A DNA stretch of 64,000 nt, taken from positions 78,320 to 142,319 of the forward strand of contig NZ_JODC01000019.1 in the NCBI RefSeq assembly GCF_000720765.1, written 5' to 3'. The notes beneath the pieces were generated by a model. That model did not search any database, was not told the origin of the DNA, and worked only from the letters and a program-made list of their open reading frames with translations. Origin of the DNA: Streptomyces sp. NRRL S-646 (lineage in GTDB: Bacteria > Actinomycetota > Actinomycetes > Streptomycetales > Streptomycetaceae). Below are positions 23,856 through 32,025 of the stretch, piece after piece. Every line of letters begins with the position of its first letter. The first letter of the stretch is position 1. The position numbers and the translations under genes were made by a program.

Positions 23856-24259
23856 ACGGTCTGCCCGTTGCGCCGGGGCGGGCTGGTGAGATGGGCCCCG
23901 ATGCGTACGACGAGATCGCGCATGCGGTTGCTCATCAGACCGGGTTCGGCGACCACGTCGGAGAGCACCGCGAGGTAGGCGTTGGCTCCCGCGGCCATCA
24001 GATAGAAGTAGCCGCCGTTGATCTCGATGATGACCAGCTTCATCCGTCCGTCGCTGCCCGGGATCTCATGGGCGACGGCACCCGCCAGGCTCTGCAGCCC
24101 CGCGCAGGCCGCGGCGACGCGGTCGGCGGCGTCCGGATCGCCCCCGTAGCGAGCGATGCGCAGGCCGTCGGCGGAGAGCACGACGATCATCTCGATGCCC
24201 GGTACTCCGTCGGCGAGATCCTTGAGCATCCAGTCGAAGTTGGCTCGCTGCTGGATCAC
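23852..24259 (-). CDS. rarB: Conservon Roadblock/LC7 protein (RarB-like)
   Basis: 135 residues. Roadblock/LC7 fold: FDWMLKDLADGVPGIEMIVV, LSADGLRIARYGG, and KLVIIEINGGYFYLMAAGAN. Proteins of this fold regulate small GTPases, here presumably RarD. GTG at 24259 overlaps the rarA stop as GTGA, showing tight coupling. The much longer frame in this region is antisense-phase read-through of rarA and is not real. Confidence 0.93.
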   Translation of the reverse strand: MIQQRANFDWMLKDLADGVPGIEMIVVLSADGLRIARYGGDPDAADRVAAACAGLQSLAGAVAHEIPGSDGRMKLVIIEINGGYFYLMAAGANAYLAVLSDVVAEPGLMSNRMRDLVVRIGAHLTSPPRRNGQTV

Positions 24260-25848
24260 TTGTGGTCCCTCTCGTCGTCGGCCTCGATATGGGCCGGCTC
24301 GTTGGTCGGCTGGGTGAATGCGGTCGGGTCCGGGTCGCCTTTGAGGCCCTCCCAGAACGCCTCGACCCACAGCCCGGGTTCGGTTTCCTTGGTCTCCGGC
24401 TCCGGTTCCGGCACGGGCGTCGCCCAGGCAGGCCTGCTCGCCCGGGCCTCCCGCTCGGCCTCTTCGGCGGCGGCCTGTTCGGCGAGCCGCTGGCTGAGCG
24501 GGATCTTGACCCGGCTGCGGCGCTGCGGCAGGCCGCCCGCGGTCCACTCGGTGACCTCGGGGATCTCGTCCTCCATGGACACGCCGGCCGGGATGCGCGG
24601 GCTGGTGGGACGCCGCCGCTTCGGTGCGCGCTTGGGACCTTCGAGCGCACCGAGTTCGAGCTTGGGCGCCGCGGTGGCGCCGATGCCGTGGGCGAGGCCG
24701 GGCGCCTCGTCGCTGGTCACCATCACGCGCGGGATGACGAGGACGGCGCGGACACCGCCGTACGCGGAGGCGCGCAGCGAGATCTGCATGTCGAACGCCT
24801 TGCACAGGCGGCCCACGACGGCCAGGCCCAGTCGGGGGGAGTCGCCGAGTTCCTGGAGGTCGACGCCGGCCTGGGCGCGCTCCAGCATGGCCTCGGCCTT
24901 GGCGCGGGCCTCCTCGCTGAGGCTGACGCCGGCGTCCTCGATCTCGATGGCGATGCCGGTCTGCACCTCGGTCGCGATGACGTGCACCTTGGTCTGCGGC
25001 GGCGAGTAGCGCGTGGCGTTGTCGAGGAGTTCGGCGCAGGCGTGGATGACCGGCTCGACGGAGATGCCGCGGATGTTGACCTTGGCGATGTTGTCGAGCG
25101 AGATGCGCCGGTACTCCAGGATCCGGGACATGGCGCCGCGCAGCACGCTGTACAGCGGTACGGGCTGCGGCCACTGGCGGCCGGGGCGGCCGCCGCCGAG
25201 CACCGCGATGGAGTCGGCGAGGCGGCCGATCAGCGCGGTGCCGTGGTCGATGCGCAGCAGGTCGTCGAAGACCTCGGGGTTGCGGCCGTGGTCCTCCTCC
25301 ATCTCCCGGAGTTCCTTGGCCTGTTGGTGCACGATCGCCTGGACGCGGCGGGCGATGTTGACGAAGGAGCGCTGCGAGGAGTCCCGCAGGGCTTCCTCGG
25401 TGTCGATGATGTCGAGCATCCGCCTGACCAACGCCACCTGGGCCTTGGGCAGGTCGCGGTAGGCGGGGTCGATGTCGCCGAGTAGGCGGACCACCTCTCT
25501 GGGGGAATGGCCGCCGCGCAGGTACTCGATGGCGGTGGGGACGATCTCGTGCGTGAGGCGGTGGATCTCCTGGTCGTGTCCGGCGATGCGCCGTTCCGTG
25601 TACGCACGGTGACGGGCGCTCTCCTCGCGCACGGCCCGCAGGGCTCGGCCGCGGCGTACCGCTTCGGCCGTCGTCGCGACCACCAGGAGCGTGGCGACGG
25701 CGCCGCACCACACGACGGCCGCGCGGGCCGGTACGGCCACCAGGGCGACGGCTGCTCCGGTCGCTGCGGCCATCAGTATGGCGGGCAGCAACAGCACGCG
25801 CGCGTAAGGAAGTTCACGGCGCCCGGGAGGGGATTGAACACTCACCAT
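24256..25848 (-). CDS. rarA: Conservon sensor-like histidine kinase/ATPase (RarA-like)
   Basis: 530 residues. Two N-terminal membrane helices (LLLPAILMAAATGAAVALVA; AAVVWCGAVATLLVVATTA), a helical region, and a HATPase_c domain whose N box is HACAELLDNATRYSPP, with later LGLAVVGRLCKAF and SAYGGVRAVLVIP. No canonical phospho-accepting H box is evident. The C-terminal 150 residues are low-complexity and charged. It heads the rarABCD(E) conservon. The ATG at 25848 follows AGAGGGCCTAC; longer frames run into the promoter region. Confidence 0.92.
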   Translation of the reverse strand: MVSVQSPPGRRELPYARVLLLPAILMAAATGAAVALVAVPARAAVVWCGAVATLLVVATTAEAVRRGRALRAVREESARHRAYTERRIAGHDQEIHRLTHEIVPTAIEYLRGGHSPREVVRLLGDIDPAYRDLPKAQVALVRRMLDIIDTEEALRDSSQRSFVNIARRVQAIVHQQAKELREMEEDHGRNPEVFDDLLRIDHGTALIGRLADSIAVLGGGRPGRQWPQPVPLYSVLRGAMSRILEYRRISLDNIAKVNIRGISVEPVIHACAELLDNATRYSPPQTKVHVIATEVQTGIAIEIEDAGVSLSEEARAKAEAMLERAQAGVDLQELGDSPRLGLAVVGRLCKAFDMQISLRASAYGGVRAVLVIPRVMVTSDEAPGLAHGIGATAAPKLELGALEGPKRAPKRRRPTSPRIPAGVSMEDEIPEVTEWTAGGLPQRRSRVKIPLSQRLAEQAAAEEAEREARASRPAWATPVPEPEPETKETEPGLWVEAFWEGLKGDPDPTAFTQPTNEPAHIEADDERDHK

Positions 25849-26164
25849 GTAGGCCCTCTGAAAAAGATCGGCTGGGTGTCTGGGGAGCTTGCAAGTGGGG
25901 TACGCATGGGACTGCGCTGGATCTTCGGTATTTTTGGGAACAAGCGCACGAATACACCTCAACTCGGTGCGCTGCGGGCGAGCTTAGTCCGACCGGATCA
26001 TCGCCGTGTCATATTCAGCAAGCACCTGAAATGGGACCGGACCAAGGGGTACTCTCGGCTCCATTTGCACACTCAGCGCCCATTCGAACACGCCGCGTCA
26101 CGACGTACGGAAGTACGAAAAACACTCACCGTGACGAGTGAAGATCAGCTTCCGCGCCGGTCGG
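25849..26164. other. Promoter region between conservon and tetR
   Basis: About 315 bases without a convincing gene, clearly richer in A and T (GGTATTTTTGGGAAC, CATATTCAGCAAG) than the surroundings. It should hold the rarA promoter. A plus-strand frame starting MGLRWIFGIFGNKRTN has no supporting codon bias and I do not call it. Confidence 0.5.
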
Positions 26165-26800
26165 TCAGACGCCGGCGATCCGCAGCGCCGCGTCCGCCGT
26201 GGCCTCGGCGAACACCGACACCGGGCGTTCGGGGTCGGAGCGGTGCACGAGGATCACGCCCTCGATCAGACCGAACAACAGGTCCGTACGGAGATCGAGC
26301 TCGTTCTTGGCGAGCGCGCTCCCGGCGGCCGTGGCGGCGAGCAACTGGCGGTAGGCGTCCTTGAGTTCGGCGCGCACGGCGTGGAAGCCGGCGAACCGCT
26401 CGGCGCGCACCTCGGGCAGCAGATACAGCCCGCCGAGGTTGTGCGGGCCGCCGCACAGCAGCTCCACGTCCGTCCGGCACAGCTCCCACAACCGGCCCTC
26501 GGGCGGGGTCGCATCCTCGGCGAGGAGCTGTCGGGCGCAGGCCAGCGAGGGCGTGACCGTGGACTCCAGCAGCTCGGCGAGGAGCTCCTCCTTGCCGGAG
26601 ACGTAGTGGTACATGGAGGCCTGCCGCATCCCCGCACGCTCGGCGACCGCACGGGTGGTGGTGGCCGCGTAGCCACGGGTGGTGAACAACTCGGCGGCGG
26701 CCGCGAGCAGTTCGTCGCGCGGCGAGAGGCCGCTGTCCGGCCGTTGCGCGGCCCGCGGCCTGCCGACCCGGCGGCCGCCTGCTCCACCCGGCGTTCCCAT
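26165..26800 (-). CDS. TetR family regulator of the guanidine/urea-carboxylase operon
   Basis: 211 residues. N-terminal TetR HTH (LLAAAAELFTTRGYAATTTR, AVAERAGMRQASMYHYVSGK) and a ligand-binding helical domain. ATG at 26800 follows GAGGATCG; the longer frame crosses the divergent promoter. It is divergent from the DUF1989/carboxylase operon, and the 20-bp palindrome in their shared promoter is the obvious operator. A second copy before the APC permease at 14987 suggests a two-locus regulon. The effector is unknown; guanidine, a carboxylated intermediate or allophanate are candidates. Confidence 0.88.
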   Translation of the reverse strand: MGTPGGAGGRRVGRPRAAQRPDSGLSPRDELLAAAAELFTTRGYAATTTRAVAERAGMRQASMYHYVSGKEELLAELLESTVTPSLACARQLLAEDATPPEGRLWELCRTDVELLCGGPHNLGGLYLLPEVRAERFAGFHAVRAELKDAYRQLLAATAAGSALAKNELDLRTDLLFGLIEGVILVHRSDPERPVSVFAEATADAALRIAGV

Positions 26801-26923
26801 GCGTTCGATCCTCGCACACGGCCGGGCGGAACGATCTCCGGGCGATCTCCGGACCGGCTTCGTGAGGGCTCGGTAACCCACCGGCAACGCGCGGGCAATG
26901 CCCGTGACCCGCCCGGCTCCTAA

Positions 26924-26943
26924 TTTCTGTCGGGCGACAGAAA
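26924..26943. promoter_or_regulatory. TetR-type operator, copy 2 (guanidine operon promoter)
   Basis: TTTCTGTCGGGCGACAGAAA is a perfect 9+9 palindrome with a two-base centre, 39 bases before the operon start and 123 bases before the tetR start. It shares CCTAATTTCTGTCG with the site at 14924-14943. No ykkC/guanidine-I riboswitch-like leader is evident in the 39 bases that follow. Confidence 0.8.
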
Positions 26944-26982
26944 CAACCCGGAAGAGACCACACCGGAGCCGGAGGTCCCGCG

Positions 26983-27807
26983 ATGGCGACAGCGACCACA
27001 TACGGAGCCCGCGACCACGCACGCGCCCAGGAGGGCACACACGCCGAGGCCATGCCCGTCGTCCCGGCCGCCGCCTGGCCGGACCCGCCCTGCGCGGCGG
27101 GCCATCTGGTCTGGGCCGAGACGGTCGCGGGCGGCAACTACACCCACCGGGTGCTCGCCCGCGGCACCGAGCTGCGCCTGACCGACCTGCACGGCGAGGC
27201 CTGCGCCCATCTGCTGCTGTTCGTGGCCGACCGGCCCTGGGAGCGGCTGAACGTCGCCGACACGGTGAAGGTCCAGTGGAACGCCTACCTCGGCGACGGC
27301 CGGCTCCTCCTGTCCGACCAGGGGCGCGTCCTCGCGAGTGTCGTCACCGACACCTCAAGGCGGCACGACGCGCTGTGCGGCACCTCCACCCTCGTACGCA
27401 ACACGGAGCGCTACGGCGACGGCACCCCGCAGTCCTCCTCCCCCGCGGGCCGCGAGCTGTTCAAGCTGGCGGCCGCGAAGAACGGCCTGCAGACGCGCGA
27501 CCTGCCGCCCTCGCTGTCGTTCTTCCAGGGCGTGGAGGTGCGTGAGGACGGGTCCCTGGACTTCACCGGGTCCGCCGGCCCCGGCGGCAGCGTCACGCTC
27601 CGCGCCGAACAGGACGTCACCGTGCTGATCGCCAATGTGCCGCACCCGGCCGATCCACGCCCCGACTACGTCAGCACCCCGCTGGAGGTCCTCGCCTGGC
27701 GCGCCGCGCCGACCGAACCGGGCGATCCGCTGTGGGAGGCCACGCCCGAGGGCCGCCGCGCCTTCCTCAACACCGCCGAATTCCTTGCCGCGAGGGGGCT
27801 CGCATGA
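26983..27807 (+). CDS. DUF1989 urea-carboxylase-associated protein 1 (carboxyguanidine deiminase subunit-like)
   Basis: 274 residues. DUF1989 core: GTELRLTDLHGEACAHLLLF, DTVKVQWNAYLGDGRLLLSD, RHDALCGTSTL with a likely metal- or substrate-binding Cys/His set, and SFFQGVEV. Paired DUF1989 proteins beside urea-carboxylase genes have been shown in other bacteria to form a carboxyguanidine deiminase (CgdAB) that converts carboxyguanidine to allophanate and ammonia. I infer the same here. The operon promoter holds the TetR palindrome. The next gene starts on its stop codon (ATGA). Confidence 0.88.
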   Translation: MATATTYGARDHARAQEGTHAEAMPVVPAAAWPDPPCAAGHLVWAETVAGGNYTHRVLARGTELRLTDLHGEACAHLLLFVADRPWERLNVADTVKVQWNAYLGDGRLLLSDQGRVLASVVTDTSRRHDALCGTSTLVRNTERYGDGTPQSSSPAGRELFKLAAAKNGLQTRDLPPSLSFFQGVEVREDGSLDFTGSAGPGGSVTLRAEQDVTVLIANVPHPADPRPDYVSTPLEVLAWRAAPTEPGDPLWEATPEGRRAFLNTAEFLAARGLA

Positions 27808-28406
27808 GCACGAAGACCGTGGTTCCCGCCCGCTCCGCCTGGTCCTGCGTCATCCGCGCGGGCGAGACGCTGACCATCACCGACCTGCACGGCAACCAGG
27901 CCGTCGACTTCCTCGTCTACGACGCCCACGACACCTCCGTCCGCTACAGCGCCCCCGACACCATCCACGCCCAGGGCAGCATCTTCCTGACCAGGGGCAG
28001 CGTGCTGATGTCCAACGAGCACACCCCGCTGATGACGCTGACCGCCGACGACGTGGGCCGCCACGACACGGTCGGCGGCGCCTGCTCCAAGGAGTCGAAC
28101 ACCCTCCGCTACGGCCACCACACCTGGTCCCAGCACGCGTGCGTGGACAACTTCCTGGCGGAGGGCGCCAAACACGGCCTCGGCAAGCGCGACCTCGTAT
28201 CCAACATCAACTGGTACATGAACGTACCCGTCGAGAAGGACGGCACGCTCGGCATCGTCGACGGCCTCTCGGCGCCGGGCCTGAAGCTGACCCTGCGCGC
28301 CGAGCGCGACGTCCTCGTCCTGGTCTCCAACTGCCCCCAGATCAACAACCCGTGCAACGGCTTCGAGCCGACGGCGGTGGAGATGACGATCGGGGAAGCC
28401 GGATGA
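27804..28406 (+). CDS. DUF1989 urea-carboxylase-associated protein 2 (carboxyguanidine deiminase subunit-like)
   Basis: 200 residues. DUF1989 core: RAGETLTITDLHGNQAVDFL, ARYSAPDTIHAQGSIFLTRG-like segment, GRHDTVGGACSKESNTLRYG and the conserved QHACVDNFL and NCPQINNPCNGFEPT blocks rich in Cys, His and Asn. It is the partner of the preceding protein and overlaps both neighbours by ATGA junctions, so the three proteins are made in a coupled way. Confidence 0.9.
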   Translation: MSTKTVVPARSAWSCVIRAGETLTITDLHGNQAVDFLVYDAHDTSVRYSAPDTIHAQGSIFLTRGSVLMSNEHTPLMTLTADDVGRHDTVGGACSKESNTLRYGHHTWSQHACVDNFLAEGAKHGLGKRDLVSNINWYMNVPVEKDGTLGIVDGLSAPGLKLTLRAERDVLVLVSNCPQINNPCNGFEPTAVEMTIGEAG

Positions 28407-31400
28407 GCTTCGACACGCTGCTGGTCGCCAACCGGGGCGAGATCGCGGTCCGGATCATCCGCACCGCCCGCGAACTCGGCCTGCGCACGGTCGCCGTGTA
28501 CGCCGACCCGGACCGCTCCGCCCCCCACGTCCGGCTCGCCGACGAGGCGGTGCGGCTCGGTCCGGCGCCCGCGAAGGAGTCGTATCTCGACGCCGACCTG
28601 GTGCTGAAGGCGGCGAAGGACACCGGCGCCGGCGCGATTCACCCCGGCTACGGCTTCCTGTCCGAGGACGCGGCCTTCGCGCGCCGCTGCGAGGACGCCG
28701 GGATCGTGTTCGTCGGCCCGACGCCCGGGCAACTGGAGCTGTTCGGCGCCAAACACACCGCGCGGGCGGCGGCCGCGGCGGCAGGGGTGCCGCTGGCGCC
28801 GGGGACGGGGTTGCTGGCCTCCGTGGACGAGGCCCTCGCTCAGGCCGCCGTGATCGGCTACCCCGTCATGCTCAAGGCGACCGGCGGTGGCGGCGGCATC
28901 GGTATGTCGGCATGTCGCTGCGCCGATGAACTCACCGACGCCTGGGAGCGGGTGCAGCGCGTAGCCGCCGCCTCCTTCTCCTCCGCGGGTGTCTTCCTGG
29001 AGCGGCTCGTCGAGCGCGCCCGCCATGTCGAGGTGCAGGTCTTCGGCGACGGCGAGGGCCGGGTCGTCACCTTCGGCGACCGCGACTGCTCCCTCCAGCG
29101 CCGCAACCAGAAAGTGCTGGAGGAGGCCCCCGCCCCAGGCCTCCCTGACCGCGTTCGCGCGCAACTCGCCGCAAACGCCCGCGACTTGTGCGCCTCGGTC
29201 GGCTACCGCTCCGCCGGAACCGTCGAGTTCGTCTACGACGCAGCCCGCGAGGAAGCGTACTTCCTTGAGGTCAACACCCGCCTCCAGGTGGAACATCCGG
29301 TCACGGAGGAGATCTACGGCGTCGACCTCGTCGCCTGGATGCTGCGCCTGGCCCGCGGCGAGTCCCAGGTCGTACGCGAACCGGGCGCACCCCGCGGCCA
29401 CGCCGTGGAGGCCCGCCTCTACGCCGAGGACCCCTCGCGCGAACACCGGCCCAGCGCGGGCCTGTTGACACGGGTCGAGTTCCCGACGGGCGTCCGGGTC
29501 GACGGCTGGGTGGAGACCGGCACCGAGGTCACGACCTCGTACGACCCCATGCTCGCCAAGGTCATCGCCTACGGCCCCGACCGCGCCCACGCGCTCCAGC
29601 GACTGGACGAGGCGCTGGCCCGCACCCGTGTCGACGGCATCGAGACCAACCTTGGCCTGGTGCGCGCGGCGCTGGACCACCCCGACTTCAAGGCCGCCGG
29701 TCACTCCACGGCGACGCTGGCCTCCGTGACCGACCCGACACCGCGTATCGAGGTCGTCTCCGGCGGCACCCTCACCACCGTGCAGGACTGGCCGGGCCGT
29801 ACCGGCTACTGGCAGGTCGGCGTGCCGCCGTGCGGTCCGATGGACGACCTGTCCTTCCGGCTCGGCAACCGGGCGCTCGGCAACCAGGAGGGCGCCCCCG
29901 GCCTCGAATGCACGCTCCAGGGGCCGTCGTTGAGGTTCACCCACCCGACGACGGTGTGCGTGACGGGAGCTCCGGCCGAGGTCACGGTCGACGGCATGCC
30001 GGTCGCGCAGTGGGAACCGGTGACGGTGCCCGCAGAGGCCGTACTGGAGATCGGCGCACCCACACGGCACGGCCTGCGCACGTACGTGCTCTTCGCCGGC
30101 GGCCTGGACGTACCGGCCTTCCTCGGCAGCGCGAGCACCTTCACACTGGGCCGGTTCGGCGGACACGGCGGCCGGGCGCTGCGCACGGGCGACGTCCTGC
30201 ACGGCGGTACGGTCTGCGAGGGCGCCCCGGTGCCTGCCGAAGACCGCCCGTCCTTCACCGCCACATGGCGGATAGGCGCCGTCGAAGGCCCCCATGCCGC
30301 ACCGGAGTTCTTCACCGAGGACGACATCCGCGACTTCTACGCCGCCGAGTGGAAGGTGCACTTCAACTCGGCCCGCACCGGCGTACGACTGGTCGGCCCC
30401 AAGCCGCGCTGGGCCCGTACCGACGGCGGCGAGGCGGGCCTGCACCCGTCCAACATCCACGACACCCCGTACTCCGTCGGCGCCGTCGACTACACGGGTG
30501 ACATGCCGGTGCTGCTCGGCCCGGACGGCCCCTCGCTCGGCGGGTTCGTCTGTCCGGCGACGGTTCTGAGCGGGGAGCGGTGGAAGCTGGGCCAGCTGCG
30601 CCCGGGCGACACGGTGCGCTTCGCGCCGGTGACCGTCGACGGCTCGCCCCGCGTGGACATCGTGGACGGCGGCGTACTGGCCCGCGACGGCGACATCACC
30701 TACCGCCGCAGCGGCGACGACAACCTGCTCGTCGAATTCGGGCCCATGCAGCTCGACCTGGCGCTGCGCATGCGCGTCCACGCGCTGATGGAGGCGGTGG
30801 CCGAGGAGGGACCCGAAGGCATCACGGACCTCACACCGGGCATCCGCTCCCTGCAGATCCGGACGGACCCGAGCCGCCTGCCGCTCCATCACCTCCTCGC
30901 CGGGGTCCGGGAGATCACGGCGACGCTACCGCCCACGGACGAACTCGTCGTCCCCTCCCGCACCGTCCACCTCCCCCTCTCCTGGGACGACCCGGCGACC
31001 CGCGAGGCGATCGCCCGCTACATGGCGGGTGTCCGCGACGACGCCCCGTGGTGTCCGTGGAACATCGAGTTCATCCGCCGGGTCAACGGCCTGGAGTCGG
31101 TGAACGACGTGTACGACACGGTCTTCGACGCGGAGTACCTCGTACTGGGCCTGGGAGACGTGTACCTGGGCGCCCCGGTGGCGACCCCGCTCGATCCCCG
31201 CCACCGCCTGGTGACCACGAAGTACAACCCGGCACGCACCTGGACCGCCGAGAACTCGGTCGGCATCGGCGGGGCGTACCTGTGCATCTACGGCATGGAG
31301 GGCCCGGGCGGCTACCAGTTCGTGGGCCGTACGACGCAGGTGTGGTCGGGGTGGCAGCAGCGCGGCGCGTTCGAGCCGGGCTCGCCCTGGCTGCTGCGCT

Positions 31401-31972
31401 TCTTCGACCGCATCCGGTGGTACCCGGTGGACGAGGACGAACTCCTGGACCTGCGCGCCGACATCACGTCCGGCCGCTTCGTGCCGCGCATCGAGGAGGG
31501 CACCTTCTCGCTCGCCGAGTACCAGGCCTTCCTGGACGAGAACGCCGAGTCGATCGGTGAGTTCCGGACCCGGCAGCGGACGGCCTTCGCCGCGGAGCGG
31601 GACGCATGGGAGGCCGCCGGCGAGTTCGCCCGGGCCGAGGCGGCGGACACACCGGCCACTCCTCCGGCCGAGGTGACCGTCCCGGCGGGTGGCCGTCTGG
31701 TGGAGGCCGAATTCGCCGCGTCCGTGTGGCAGTTGAACGTCGAGCCGGGCGACGAGGTGAGCGCCGGGCAGCCTCTCCTCGCCCTGGAGGCGATGAAGAT
31801 GGAGTCCAGGGTGCACGCGCCGATGGACGGCGTGGTGGCGCAGATCCTGGCCAGACCGGGCGACCAGGTGGAGGCGGGGACGGCACTGCTCGTCCTGGCC
31901 CCGGCGCCGTACTGCATCCATCCGGGGGGCAACCCCCGGACCCCCGGCAGAAACGCAGGTCAGCGGCGGTGA
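28403..31972 (+). CDS. Biotin-dependent urea/guanidine carboxylase
   Basis: 1189 residues. Order of domains: biotin carboxylase (about 1-450; LLVANRGEIAVRIIRTARE, ATP loop KATGGGGGIGM, EVNTRLQVEHPVTEE), then the carboxyltransferase of the KipI/KipA-like (AHS2/AHS1) type (about 470-1050; GPMDDLSFRLGNRALGN, GLHPSNIHDTPYSVGAVDYT), then a biotin carrier domain with LEAMKMES. No allophanate hydrolase is fused; that activity is the next gene. With two DUF1989 partners this enzyme is more likely a guanidine carboxylase than a urea carboxylase. The last 20 or so residues (HPGGNPRTPGRN) come from GC-rich repeat-like DNA and extend past the carrier domain. Confidence 0.92.
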   Translation: MSFDTLLVANRGEIAVRIIRTARELGLRTVAVYADPDRSAPHVRLADEAVRLGPAPAKESYLDADLVLKAAKDTGAGAIHPGYGFLSEDAAFARRCEDAGIVFVGPTPGQLELFGAKHTARAAAAAAGVPLAPGTGLLASVDEALAQAAVIGYPVMLKATGGGGGIGMSACRCADELTDAWERVQRVAAASFSSAGVFLERLVERARHVEVQVFGDGEGRVVTFGDRDCSLQRRNQKVLEEAPAPGLPDRVRAQLAANARDLCASVGYRSAGTVEFVYDAAREEAYFLEVNTRLQVEHPVTEEIYGVDLVAWMLRLARGESQVVREPGAPRGHAVEARLYAEDPSREHRPSAGLLTRVEFPTGVRVDGWVETGTEVTTSYDPMLAKVIAYGPDRAHALQRLDEALARTRVDGIETNLGLVRAALDHPDFKAAGHSTATLASVTDPTPRIEVVSGGTLTTVQDWPGRTGYWQVGVPPCGPMDDLSFRLGNRALGNQEGAPGLECTLQGPSLRFTHPTTVCVTGAPAEVTVDGMPVAQWEPVTVPAEAVLEIGAPTRHGLRTYVLFAGGLDVPAFLGSASTFTLGRFGGHGGRALRTGDVLHGGTVCEGAPVPAEDRPSFTATWRIGAVEGPHAAPEFFTEDDIRDFYAAEWKVHFNSARTGVRLVGPKPRWARTDGGEAGLHPSNIHDTPYSVGAVDYTGDMPVLLGPDGPSLGGFVCPATVLSGERWKLGQLRPGDTVRFAPVTVDGSPRVDIVDGGVLARDGDITYRRSGDDNLLVEFGPMQLDLALRMRVHALMEAVAEEGPEGITDLTPGIRSLQIRTDPSRLPLHHLLAGVREITATLPPTDELVVPSRTVHLPLSWDDPATREAIARYMAGVRDDAPWCPWNIEFIRRVNGLESVNDVYDTVFDAEYLVLGLGDVYLGAPVATPLDPRHRLVTTKYNPARTWTAENSVGIGGAYLCIYGMEGPGGYQFVGRTTQVWSGWQQRGAFEPGSPWLLRFFDRIRWYPVDEDELLDLRADITSGRFVPRIEEGTFSLAEYQAFLDENAESIGEFRTRQRTAFAAERDAWEAAGEFARAEAADTPATPPAEVTVPAGGRLVEAEFAASVWQLNVEPGDEVSAGQPLLALEAMKMESRVHAPMDGVVAQILARPGDQVEAGTALLVLAPAPYCIHPGGNPRTPGRNAGQRR

Positions 31973-32025
31973 CCGGCGCGCACACCGCGAGGCGAGCATG
32001 AGTGAACCACACCGAGGAGCAAGAG

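Noticed and set aside
23852..25711. A very long minus-strand open frame covering rarB and rarA
   Set aside because: It is the wrong frame of rarA joined to rarB; the Arg/Pro/Gly-rich product is typical of GC-rich shadow frames.
26944..26982. Possible ykkC/guanidine-I riboswitch before the guanidine operon
   Set aside because: The 39-base space between the operator and the start is too short and lacks the conserved riboswitch segments.
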